DNA from: Zelopaecilomyces penicillatus
Taxonomy: Eukaryota > Ascomycota > Sordariomycetes > Hypocreales > Pseudodiploosporaceae
Direction of reading: 5' to 3'
Length of the DNA: 64,000 bases
Assembly (NCBI GenBank): GCA_005765155.1
Contig: VCCP01000007.1
Span: 1,877,501 to 1,941,500 of the forward strand
A program made the translations under genes and the position numbers. A model generated the notes under the pieces. That model was not told where the DNA came from and did not search any database. It saw only the letters and a list, made by a program, of their open reading frames with translations. Position 1 is the stretch's first letter. The number at the start of each line of letters is the position of its first letter. Shown here piece after piece: positions 53,877 through 64,000 of this stretch.

Positions 53877-55564
53877 TCAAAGAAACGTCACCGCATCATA
53901 CGCCGCTTTATACAACCCACACCGTTTATGTATCAAAAGCGCACGCGCCGCACTCCCATCTACAATCGGCACTCTCCCCGTATCATCCGAAACCTCCAGC
54001 CGTGCGCCGCCTCCAAGAACACCGATATTCGGGAACCGTGACCACCCGGGCCCATTGGTTGGGTTTTTCGCAAAGCTCGCCCACGCCTTCTGCAGTGCTT
54101 TACTAGTGGTTTTCTGGAATGGAGTAGCTCCCTTTGTTGGGTATGTGCCGAAGATGGTGGGGATCTCGGCAGCGTGGTAGGCGCCGCTGCCGGGGAAGAT
54201 GTCGGCGTTGGGGAAGCTGGCGTTGTAGTAGTAGCTCCAGGTAGGGATGCCGACGAGGGAGCTGTCGGCGGCGACGGTTGCGCCGGTGCATTGGAATGCG
54301 AATTCGCCGTAGATGGTGGCGATTTGGTCGTTGCTGTTGGTGATTCCGGGAGAGCCGATGGGGTAGGCGGCGATGATGGTGGCAATGACGACGGGGTTTG
54401 CGAGCGGGCCCAGCAGAGTGGTGAGGAACTTGGTCGTATCTGTTTCTCCGAAAACAAACGTCTTGCCTTCATCAGCATTGCTGCCGATCAAGATAGGAAC
54501 ACGAGCAACTCGGTTAGGTACCACAACAGACTGGAGTCTGTCACGTCGTCCTCGGTCTGCCCAAGTAGCGCCGCCATCGTGAATTGGGTAAAAGGATAGC
54601 GCATTGCGCTCGACAATATCCTTGATCTGTTGTGCGGGCAGGTTGCGGACGCATTCAAGCTCGGCATCGCAGGTGCAATTGGTAAGCGTGACCAATTTCT
54701 TCCACGAGGTGGCCGATTGGCTTTGTCCAATGAAGATGCTGGCCTGGCCGGACTGCATGATGGCGGCAGAGAAGGGGACGGGGCTTGGAGGAGCGGCGAT
54801 GAGGGCGTCGACGCTGCCGGCACCAGCGCTCTCGCCGAAGATGGTGACACGTTTGGGGTCGCCGCCAAAGGCACGGATGTTGCGCTGGACCCAGTCGAGA
54901 GCCAGGTGCTGGTCGAGAAATCTAACACGCATAAATGTCAGTTGGGGCGGATTAATAAGTAATGAGGCAATTCGACTCACCCGAGGTTCTGTTTCGACGT
55001 TGGGATCTCGGGAGATCCAGGGAACCCAAACACATTGGTACGATAATTGGACGTCACCACAATAACATCCTGATTCGCCGCCATATCAGACCCATCATAC
55101 ATCTCCAGCGCTCCGGAACCAAACCCAAAACCACCGCCATAGATCCAAAACATGACGGCCTTGGAGCCTGGAGCTGCCCCCGCTGGCGCAAACACATTCA
55201 GGTTGAGGCAGTCCTCGCCCTCTCCACCAGACGGCGCCGGCGTGTTGTACCATTTAATCATGCGGTCGCGCATCTCATCCGGGTAATTGAACTTTTGGAC
55301 ACATGTGGCCTTGTGAGAGGAGGCATCGTACACGCCGCTCCATGACTTGACGGGCTTTGCGGGCTTGAAGCGGACGGGGGGTGCGCCAAAGGGGATGCCT
55401 AGGAATTTGTTGATGTGGTTGGGGGTTGTTGGGACGGTGCCGGTGATTCCTGCAACGGTGCCGGTGTCGATTTGAACGGTGGGACGGGCATTTCGTCCTG
55501 CTAGAGGTTTGCAAGACACTGCAAGGGCAAATAATGAGAGGGAAAGGATGGTATTTGGCGCCAT
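53877..55564 (-). CDS. Secreted type-B carboxylesterase/lipase
   Basis: Minus strand, exons 55564-54981 and 54921-53877 with a 59-nt intron (GTGAGT...GTTAG), giving 542 residues, normal for the family. A signal peptide (MAPNTILSLSLFALAVSC) is followed by the type-B esterase fold: FLGIPFGAPP, EDCLNLNVFAP, the oxyanion hole YGGGFGFGSG, and the nucleophile elbow GESAGAGS with Ser226. Glu346 (NADEGKTF) and His444 (GAYHAAEIP) complete a classical triad, in the usual order. The enzyme hydrolyses carboxylic esters outside the cell; substrate choice (lipid, plant or insect ester, toxin) cannot be read from sequence. It lies alone, convergent with the DUF4238 gene. Confidence 0.93.
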
Positions 55565-58005
55565 GGCTGTAGCTTTTTTGGCTTCGACTGGGGGGGGGGG
55601 GCTTTATCACAATTGTTTCCTGGTTGTCAATCGACCGGTTGGTTGATCCGTGATGTCTTTCTTTCGCCTATGAGAAGACGAAGACTTGAGGGACTTCATA
55701 TTTATAGGTAAACCTGCAAGTCCAGCTGCACAGCCGTGGATCCATGCAGCAGCAGCAGCGCATGGCGAGATCAAGGAAGGCCATGTATCCCCACCGTTGA
55801 CAGGCTACGCCGCACACCCAGACTACTACGTGGTTCAAAGACACAATGACGACGACGGTTAGCCTACACTGCCGCCGACTACCACTTTCCCAACCAAGGA
55901 CTAGGACTAGAACCGCCTGCTCTACACGTGGCGCATTCAAAAGCCGGGGCCTCTTCCCATCGTCGTCACGGAAGCCCTCAGGCCCGGGGCGAAGCTTTTC
56001 ACTGATCCTGGGTTAGTGTGGACATGTCACGCACGCACATTGGCTAGCTGAGGGAGTGGCCCATGTTCTTTGAGTCAGGTCTCGCGATGGGTACGCGGGA
56101 TAAGCGGATAGACTCGGGACTGGTTGCGGGTGTTTGAGACGCTCCGCTTCAGGATGACAGCGGGATAGCTTCTTCAACGCACTTGCGCTAAGTGGGAGGG
56201 GGGAGAGGCTGGCAAGTGAGACATGAGAATTTGGCGCACTTGATTATATGGTGGAGACATGTTTGCACAAACTGCAGATTGGGGGTCCGGAAACCCGTAG
56301 ACTCCGGATCGACAAACTCGTGGAGAAGGAGCATTTGCCTACCTATCATTACCAGATTGGACTTGGAAAGGAATCCCAATTGCCAGAAAGGATGCAGGAT
56401 GAACTGCTCCTGTGGATGTATGTAAGCTACTAATACTAGGTAAGTTTGGTAAGGCAAGGCAAGGTAACCAACTGCCATGCACAGCCAGCGCTAGGACGGT
56501 ACAAAACCGCAAAGCAGTTAGTTTGATACACGATTTAGCGCATTTGTTTGCTTCCCCCCCCGTTAATGCAACTTTACAAATCTTCAGCCTGGAGGGCTGA
56601 ACACTTGGCAATCGAATGATGCCCGGCGGCGGCCTTGTCATGTCATCCTCAGGCTTGTATACATACAGGTAGGTGTAGGAACGGATAGGCTGTTCCCATG
56701 CAGGCAGACAAGCTTTGAACTGGGACAGAAAATGCGGGCGCTTTTTTTGTGTAACGAGCTGCTCGAGGCAGAGTAGATTGATGCCTACGAACGGCTGGAA
56801 TGAAGCGTTCGTATTTGTCTGTGTTCGTGCTTGAAGAGAATGCGCAATTGGGGGCACACAGCCTTGCCCCGCACGACTGCAACGGGGAGGGTTCGGATGA
56901 AATAAATCGTCCGCAGACACACATGAGGAAGATGGGATGAATTTCCCCGTCTGACTGCGACCAGGGCAGATTTTTGCGAATTGAGGATGAGGGAAATGGA
57001 CCGGGTTTTCAACCTATCCGAACATGCAAACCCCAACGAGCGTGCATCATGCAGGTCAAGGCATATTACATGCACGGAAACTCCGGGATACCGGCTTTGT
57101 TGGAGGTACCGGTTGTTTGTTGTGGCTTCACAACGAGTGGGGTGGTTCCGGCCCCGGGACGCCGCCAAGGGATCGGGACCCGGATAGCTGTGGATGTTTA
57201 GTCCATCTGTTATTGCCTTGGCAGTAAGTACAGGTACTCTATCGTACCGAAATAGGAAATAGAATCCTTCACTCCACAGTCTAGTTAGATTGTCTTCTCC
57301 ACACCAGCGATGTGTGGTTCCCCTCACCCAGGAGGGTGCTAATGCACTAACTAGGAAAAGACGTTTGTTAATGTATAGAAAGAGGCAGTAGATTGCAAAG
57401 GAACCATCAAAGGCATGGCGCTGCAGGTACAATGTACCAATGAGGAAGTAAGGGAGGACCAGATCCATGGTCCATGATCCATCCGCTGATACGTCGCATC
57501 ACCGTCAGGGTTCATGACAGAAGCCTAGGCAGCCATTTTGACATCGGTGGCACGCTCCATGCCGGGGCTGTACACACATACACATGCTTGTGTGACGTTA
57601 TGCAACATGCCATCAGACACGTCAAAAGTCAAGAGTCTTGCTTCGTGGCACAATTGCAATTACGCCACTATTGTGGATCTCGGATTCATGTCGTATTGGA
57701 CAGGGGGAGAATTGGCTATTTACTGTTTGGCCTTGGCTAATGGACTTTTATTGTGAAAATGATGTGAACATTTGTGACGGCGTTTGCAAGTGCGCCGCAG
57801 CAACTCTGCGCCACGAGAAACCCATTTGCATTTGACAAACCAAGCAAATATAGTTTCGTCATCAGCGATTTAATAAAAGACACGAGAAACATGCCCAAGG
57901 TAAAGCCATTGACGCGGAGAGTGAGGACCTCTAAGAAGCCACACGCGTGTTAGGTGCCCGCCAGCTTACGTGCTTAAAGATTCACCAAGTGAAGGCCCAG
58001 CTGTC
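55565..58005. other. Intergenic, no supported gene
   Basis: Contains the esterase promoter and a short G-run near 55590. The longest frame (minus, 56785-57468, 227 codons) has no domain, no bias toward a coding-like composition that I can see, and overlaps frames on the other strand. Confidence 0.45.
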
Positions 58006-58166
58006 GTCTGTAAGACACTATAGAACACGGTTGTGAGACGATGGTGGTGGCTGGTCACAACTCTATGCACATCGTTGGATAAGTCTCCTGTCCAGGCCCT
58101 TTATTCTAAAAAGAACAGTTTTGCCACGTGTCTCGGCGGATCGCCTCCCTTGCGCCAGCATTAGAT
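58006..58166 (+). repeat. Left arm of a diverged inverted repeat
   Basis: The reverse complement of 59271-59427. The innermost 40 bases (58127-58166) match 59271-59310 with one mismatch, and weaker homology extends outward for about 110 bases. Between the arms lie 1.1 kb. Confidence 0.75.
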
Positions 58167-58508
58167 AAAAGGACATAAATCACGAGAATTTTTATCACGA
58201 GACGATCACAGGCCGGGTGTCTTGGCTAGCCCTCGGTTCAGTGATGGATTATACCAAGGTAAGTAATTTAGACATGCCTACATATACATATAGACACACA
58301 ATACAACGGACTTCACAAAGTCATACTTGATCCGAGCAAAAGAATTCGATTTATTAATACCACAGATGAGTCTCTTGTAAAATATATTGAAAGAAAAATG
58401 TCTCGTATTTCTAGCCATATATAGGTGCTGTGGTAGTTTTAACCTACAGGCCGACAGATATTTGGTTGCTATGACAACGGATATTAAGAATTGAGTTTGT
58501 CGTTATAT

Positions 58509-58865
58509 GGAGGCAGGAGGTTTAGGTGTGAAGAAGTGAGCTGAACCTTGGTCCATGAGGTGAGAAATGTCTGTTCTTATGTACTTACTGGTTTGTTTCC
58601 CCTCCGTCACCTGGGTCCGAACCCGTGTACTACGGTATTACGTAGTAAATAAAAGACGGTGAAAATATGCGCCAAGTCGCGCCAACGCAAAAACGTACTC
58701 TGTTCAAGTGATAGCAATTGGCCATGATCTAGAACACTGCCGTACTGTACTACGTAATATTGTTTATGAAAAGCTTGGCCTGTATGGAACGGTGAGTTGT
58801 CTCAGTCATGTGTGCTTAATGTGGGAACCAGATGGAACTGTACAATGCATGATTAAGAAATCATC
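58509..58865 (+). repeat. Diverged direct repeat, copy A
   Basis: Aligns by eye with 60485-60868: shared blocks include gaagaagtgagctg, agtgataagAATTGGCCATGATC-like, tatggaacgg and gtgggaaccagatgg, in the same order and spacing. Confidence 0.7.
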
Positions 58866-59270
58866 ATCATCATTATACCAGAAACGGAGGTTTTGGCAGA
58901 TTAATACGCCTAAGTATCGGTAAAGACTGCGGGCGGGGTGGGGGATGAGCGGCATGGATAAGAAATCCTAAGAAACAGGTTTTTAAAAAATCATGCCCCA
59001 GCATGCCATTGGTGTCTCTAAAGCAAGCCGCTATTCTCCCTTGCTTCTCAAAGTTTCCACTTATGTCTCTACAACATAGATATAGATGTATGCGAATGTA
59101 AAATAAAGAAAATTTATCATCATTTTCACGATTGCAAGCTCATGCAAGATATGGCCATGTTGAGCATGAGGAGAACATTTTTATAAAGACTGTGTAAAGG
59201 CAGGGAACTTGATTATTTGTGTCTCTGAAACTTTGTGGGGGGGTTAAAATCTCGTAATCAATATACTTGG

Positions 59271-59427
59271 ATCTAATGCTGGCGCAAGGGAAGCGATCCG
59301 CCGAGACACGCAGCAAACTATTTTTTTTTTCCGGGGATCTAGACAGAAGACTCACGATGTGCATGGACTGGACTAGGGACCAGCCTATTATATAGCCTGG
59401 CAACCGTATCTACAGCGACTTACAGGC
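59271..59427 (-). repeat. Right arm of the diverged inverted repeat
   Basis: The partner of 58006-58166 in opposite orientation. Both arms can be read as a common peptide segment (RVSADR[LF]PCASIR), which suggests a decayed coding element. Confidence 0.75.
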
Positions 59428-60169
59428 CCCTAGGCATGTTGGCCACTATATCTAGAGCGAGGTAACTAAACAACTAATGCATACATTGAGTTAGAAATGA
59501 TTCAAACGTAGTGGTTTGTAAATTGGCTAGCTATAGATGGAAAACGAGATATACCTTTACTTTTTTTTTTTTTGTTGGATACACAAGCTTAGAGTACCTG
59601 TACTCAAGGCAGTGATTCAGTGCAGGGAGAAGCTAACTGAGATGGGCTCAAATAAAATTCTTTGCGTAGAAATCACGGCGAGAGACGAATATAAAATGGC
59701 AGACATTTCTCTGTATCTAGGACGTTAGCCAGTGTCTTTTTTGTACAGTCTCTAAAAGAAAAAAACCATACCTCATTTACATCAATTGCCCCCGAGCAGC
59801 GCAATCCACTTACCTACAACACGCCTGCTCAACTAAGGCATTGCCCCCCTTCCCCTTCTTGGGCATAATGGCTAGCACTTGTTTCACAGTTGGATTATAC
59901 AGCTGGGTCATTTAGCACACACGATGTAGCGGACTTGTCAAACTCTCGTTTCATTCGAGCAAGCGACTGCAATTTAACGACGCTAATAATGAATCTTTTA
60001 TTAGGCATACCAAAAAAAGAGACAATCTCATATTTCTCGGCCAGGTGTCGGTGATGTGGGATGTGATATAACTGGCCAAGAGACATTTCCCATCAGTAAA
60101 TCTTTCTAACCATTATTCTTGCATCCTTCCCAGGCCCGGCCCTATTTATAATCCCTTCTAATTGCCACT

Positions 60170-60346
60170 TTATAGGCAGATTTGAACCACAAGGTTACAG
60201 GTGCCACAGCAAGGCCCATCCAAACATGATTTCCCAATAGGCACGCAGTTCTAAGCCAAGGCGCGAGGCAAATCAGGTTTGTTCGCTATAGGACTTGCCA
60301 TGGCCAGTCCGGTCATGACAGCGAAGACAGTGATGTATAGCTTCAT
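60170..60346 (-). pseudogene. Small secreted knottin-like protein frame with an in-frame TAG
   Basis: Minus strand. ATG at 60346 opens a 31-codon frame that is a good signal peptide (MKLYITVFAVMTGLAMASP) plus a short pro-region, ending at TAG (60253-60251). The same frame then stays open for 26 codons to TAA at 60172-60170. This downstream part holds six cysteines spaced C-x6-C-x4-CC-x2-C-x6-C, the inhibitor cystine-knot pattern of many tiny secreted effectors, inhibitors and toxins. The total span (59 codons including both stops) is normal for such proteins. The TAG could arise from one C-to-T change in a CAG codon. I read it as a recently broken gene; a 48-nt GC-AG intron or read-through are less likely alternatives. 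Too short to be seen by length-based gene calling. No function can be assigned. Confidence 0.55.
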
Positions 60347-60484
60347 CGTGGGTGTTTTTGGAGAGGGAGTGGCTTCGAAAGCGGAGCGTTGCTGGTCGAA
60401 AATAGGTGTGTTTTTTTTTGAGAGAAAGCGAGATAGATTTGGTTGCTGAAGCAGCGAGTGCTTGGGTTTTCGTTGTGGTTGTGT

Positions 60485-60868
60485 GGAGGAGGAAGAGGCT
60501 CAGGTATGAAGAAGTGAGCTGGTTATGGTCTATGTTGCGAAGAAAATATGTTTTCTTTTATACTTGTTTTCCCCCATCGCCTTGGTCGGGATCTGTGTCC
60601 TACGTCCCACGTATTACCATATTACCTAGTAATCATTACTACCTACTGTAAACACTCGTCAAATTATGTCATACAACAAGTCGTGCTAATGCAGAAAGGT
60701 ACCCGCCTTCAAGTGATAAGAATTGGCCATGATCCAAAAACACTTTGCTGTACAGCTTTTTTTTTTTTTAAAACATGGCCAGTATGGAACGGCTACACAA
60801 GGCGAGCCTATCTCAGCTGGGCCGCTCAATTGTGGGAACCAGATGGCGATCAAATGATAAGAAATCGT
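60485..60868 (+). repeat. Diverged direct repeat, copy B (upstream of the knottin-like frame)
   Basis: The second copy of 58509-58865. It begins 139 bases upstream of the knottin-like start codon, so it includes the probable promoter of that minus-strand frame. Confidence 0.7.
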
Positions 60869-62889
60869 GGATGCCATGGATTAAAAAAAACCCCAATCAT
60901 TCCAAATTCCAAGAAGAATAGGATGGTGATGGAATTCTTGACAAGATAGGCCAGAAAGAACCCGTGGGGCGAATGGATTTTGATATCCCTGTCCCTGTCA
61001 CACGTGGAAACCGTATTAGCCAGATATGATATAATGGGCGGCAGGATTCGCTTTGACGTTGTGGAGCATTTGCCTGGTTGGCTGGGAGCGCCGAGGTCGA
61101 GGTCATGAATTGTGTGTGTGTGTGTGTGATGTGATTGGAGATCCCGGTTACTATGTTATACAAATAAGTTTACCATGTTATCTTTATCACCAATTTCCTT
61201 CTTCGGCTTCCACAACCTCTATAAGTCTGGCTTAACACAAAAGAAACATTTTGCATGATATAGCCATAATTCTTATCATTTGCAACGGCTGCGCCTTCAA
61301 GATCTATGCAATCCTATCAGTCATCTATTCAACCTTCAATATTTGCATAAATACAATCCATTCAATTAGTCTTGGCAGCCGGCGTCTTCAAGGCCGGAAG
61401 GTCTTGCTTTGTTTGCTGCTGTTCTTGTAAGCGCCCCACACTGCCAATCCAAGCAGCCCTTGCAGATCGGGTACGGTCCGAGACTTATGGTATCGCATGG
61501 TAGAGACCGGTATACTCAGCAAGCTACCTCTAAAGGCTGTTTTTATTCACATACTCATATCCCCTGATTCTTTTTTTAAAGGCAAATGCACTGTATTCTC
61601 AAAGACTGAATGTTGTAATTGTAGTCGATGTATGAGGGATCCGGCTTCGACCGGCCCTTAGCTTCATACCTTAATCTCATACCTTAGCACACAAGTCTGG
61701 CCTGTCCTGATCCTGATGCTCGGCTCTTACGGCTCAAGTTGCCAGCGTCGATGCGTGTGTGAGACTCACATGGTGGATCCATAAGCAATTGGGCCAGCAG
61801 GCGCCTAACGTACCTGTCACCTCTCTGCTGGCCCCTCATCTGCGGCGTGCAACGTGGTCCAAATTCTTGTCCTTTTCTTATTTTACTATTATTGGTAAAT
61901 AAGATAATGCTTTGCATCCTTTTACTCTTCTGCCGGCAGCCGAGTGAGTCCACTATTTCTCCCTTGCCACCATGTATGACGGTGCCATGGTTGACCAGAC
62001 TCACTAAAGAGGGGATTCGGATGAATATGCACATACCAACGAATAAGAAGTATCTGTTGTAAAGAAAAGCTGATTCGCGTTCAAAGCCGTTTGATCAGCC
62101 GTCCAACTGCCAGATCATGCCCATTTCCCCATCATTTGCCAAGACACTGTTCCTGATCGTCCAAGCGCCGCCCGCCAAGCCCAAGGTCTGGGCGATCCAG
62201 CTCCGTGTGGAGGGACGCCATGTTGAGCGACATGGAGAACTTGGTCCTGCATGTTACCCATCAATTACTATGCCACCAGCAGCCACCTGTGTCATGGTTA
62301 ACGTCGTGTTCCGCAAAAGCGTGTGGTGGTTGTTCAACCCGGAACGCTCATCATACGCGCATCGTGTCAAGGCTGAATTTAGCTGCCGCACACCCGCGGA
62401 GCCGCACGCTTCTAGACTCGCTGGGATTGGATGGATGTTATGTACGATACAAATAAATGGGAAACACTAGGCTGAGAACGGAGAAGATGGCGACGGACTA
62501 GTCCGCCTTGTGGGTTGGAGGCGGGAGGGCGCAGCGGCTGGCATTGAGACTAGTGATTGAGGCGACCACCGGACACGGCCCTCCGCGATTCAACGCTTCG
62601 ATGGTCAGCCGCATCCGTTCCGTGGGCGGCCGTCCAATCGAGTTGTTGAGGGCTTAACAATTGGGTGAGTTGTAGCCCAGACATTTCCATTTCAAGATGG
62701 CATTGTACGATCGCCATCGATCATGGCAGAATATAGGGAAGTGATGCTGTTTACTGGACATCTGCTGCATTTGCTAGCAAGAGAATTGCAAATAACCTAC
62801 CTTAGGTATTTATGCTGTAGTTTCTGCATACAGGTACTTACTTGCCCCCTGCAGCTCATTACTTCAGGGCTGAGGCTGTTAGTTTTCAG

Positions 62890-62962
62890 GTGCCGGTGGG
62901 AGTTGAACCCTGTCTTTCTCGACAGCTGAATGACCATGAACGAGCCAATATTGCGACACAAC
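62890..62962 (-). other. Degenerate tRNA-like sequence
   Basis: On the minus strand a GGTTCAACTCCC-type B box (from about 62912) lies downstream of TGGCTCGTTCATGGTCA, similar to a D-arm/A box, with GTC in the anticodon position. The acceptor and anticodon stems do not pair, so this is a relic rather than a working tRNA. Confidence 0.25.
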
Positions 62963-63365
62963 AATGAGAGCATAATACCCAAAACCGGAATCTATGAAAA
63001 CAAATCTTGAATCCACTCAATATAGTCAAAAATCATGACACTATTGATCGCAGTCCCAGCACCATCCAAGGAAACAACAAGTACGCTATGTAAAGCAACC
63101 CTCATGATGCATGTACTCAAGTTCTGAATGCACTCCCTATTTCAGCCCAGCTGTCGCATCCATCGAGCCATTATCGATAATCCAGACGCTTGAAACTCCC
63201 ATTTCAGTGAAAAGGGTGTGCCACGCTCGTCATTCTCCTTTTTATCCCACTCGCAATCAGAGTTGCTGCACCTTGTTGCTGGTTCAGTCAGCCTCAAATT
63301 GCGGCTGCGCCCCCACTATTGGCCCTGGATCGCCTTGCCCGCACGAACTATTGATCTTTGAGCCA

Positions 63366-63387
63366 CCCCCCCCCCCCCCCCCCCCCC
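63366..63387. repeat. Poly-C tract (22 nt)
   Basis: An uninterrupted run of C about 230 bases before the last gene. Confidence 0.95.
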
Positions 63388-63613
63388 ATCGCGACGTTGT
63401 CCACGATGCAGAACATACTTAATAGAAAGCATGTTCGAACATTCTCTGAGACAAAAGCCAAGAAAAATCATCTCTCGCTTTCTCATTTCACATGAACAAA
63501 TACTGCCCTCGACCGCTGGCACAACACCAAGAGTATCATCGCCATCTACAGCCACTAGGTGGCCTACATTTCCAGCACGCAGATCATTGCCCACCGGCAA
63601 ACAATAACCAGCC

Positions 63614-64000
63614 ATGGCAGCCATGGACTTTGCCCTGACAAACTCCTCCCTCTACGGCAACTCATCCTCCATCCCCTTCTTCGACATCAGCCAGACAAAC
63701 TCCTCCATCCACGCCAACGCCACCTCCATCAAAATCGTCGACGGCTTCAGCCTCACCAACCGATGGCTCCTCTACACCAGCATCATGCTCGCCCCCGCGC
63801 AGTTTGTCTCCGGCCTCGGCAGCAACTGCCCGAGCAACATCGCCTTTCTCGCATACAACTACTACACCCAAATCGTCTGGCACAACGCCGTCCGCGCGAA
63901 ACAGCTCCACGCGCTTTCGCTGCTGCCCGTGCACTTCAACAGCATCTACATCATCTCCTACATGGGCGGCATCAGCTCGGGAAACGTGTTTCTCGCAACG
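63614..64000 (+). CDS. Integral membrane protein, N-terminal fragment (cut by window end)
   Basis: ATG at 63614 (or 63623, both in frame) opens a frame with no stop up to the window end: 129 codons visible. The first 45 residues are Ser/Asn-rich with several N-glycosylation sites (NSS, NAT), so this end probably faces the lumen or outside. Hydrophobic segments follow (RWLLYTSIMLAPAQFVSGLG, then FLAYNYYTQIVWH, then a third around SIYIISYMGG). Codon use is strongly C-ending, typical of expressed fungal genes. I do not recognise the family. Confidence 0.7.
   Translation, partial: MAAMDFALTNSSLYGNSSSIPFFDISQTNSSIHANATSIKIVDGFSLTNRWLLYTSIMLAPAQFVSGLGSNCPSNIAFLAYNYYTQIVWHNAVRAKQLHALSLLPVHFNSIYIISYMGGISSGNVFLAT

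Larger units (their letters stand above)
60869..63613. other. Intergenic, no supported gene
   Basis: Only short frames. It includes a TG repeat near 61110-61128, a tRNA-like relic at about 62890-62962 and a 22-base C-run at 63366-63387. A 36-codon frame at 61395-61505 (minus) is too short to support. Confidence 0.45.

Noticed and set aside
56785..57468. 227-codon minus-strand frame
   Set aside because: No recognisable motif and mixed composition; several plus-strand frames overlap it equally well.
60254..60301. A 48-nt GC-AG intron removing the TAG of the knottin-like frame
   Set aside because: GCAAGT...CTTAG is in frame, but the intron would be at the minimum size, use a rare donor and delete the signal-peptide cleavage region.
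61395..61505. 36-codon minus-strand frame
   Set aside because: Short, no signal peptide or cysteine pattern, no recognised homolog.
62117..62470. 117-codon plus-strand frame
   Set aside because: No domain, overlaps another plus-strand frame of similar length, and no promoter or splice evidence.

Overview
The window comes from a filamentous ascomycete nuclear genome. Genes are widely spaced. Introns are short (48-300 nt) with GTAAGT/GTACGT-type donors and CTAAC-type branch sites. Gene families include HET, Zn2Cys6, Sec14, Pom33/TMEM33, PTEN and class II hydrophobin. Class II hydrophobins point to Pezizomycotina, most likely a hypocrealean Sordariomycete; I cannot name the genus from the sequence alone.

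Layout. 1-16.8 kb, plus strand: a small Gly/Ser/Thr-rich GPI-type wall protein, a GNAT acetyltransferase, a 1091-residue ankyrin protein, a Pom33/TMEM33 ER-nuclear pore protein (4 exons), a PTEN-type phosphatase and an MDP-1-like HAD phosphatase. 17.5-24.1 kb, minus strand: a Sec14/CRAL-TRIO protein and a 962-residue HET-domain protein. 24.1-31.9 kb: a 7.8 kb stretch with no credible gene. 31.9-35.5 kb: the most striking gene, a secreted protein made of eleven tandem class II hydrophobin domains joined by Pro-Thr-rich linkers. 35.5-41.1 kb: AT/TpA-rich, gene-free DNA with a decayed LINE-like reverse transcriptase relic, suggesting RIP-type decay. 41.1-43.1 kb, minus: a four-exon Zn2Cys6 regulator. 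44.6-44.9 kb: a tRNA-derived SINE-like relic. 45.4-47.9 kb: two divergent retroelement Gag-like genes, one broken by an in-frame TGA. 48.5-49.4 kb, minus: a small C2H2 regulator. 50.8-53.3 kb: a DUF4238 protein with an 18-nt exon. 53.9-55.6 kb, minus: a secreted type-B carboxylesterase. 55.6-63.6 kb: gene-poor, with diverged direct and inverted repeats and a small secreted knottin-like reading frame interrupted by one TAG. 63.6 kb to the end: the start of a membrane protein cut by the window edge.

The left 24 kb is mostly conserved housekeeping and signalling (PTEN and Sec14 both concern phosphoinositides, but nothing shows that they are co-regulated). The right 30 kb looks like an accessory compartment with repeats, transposon relics, secreted proteins and regulators. 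There is no evident biosynthetic cluster. Exon structures were inferred by eye from splice consensus and frame continuity; no transcript or database evidence was available.
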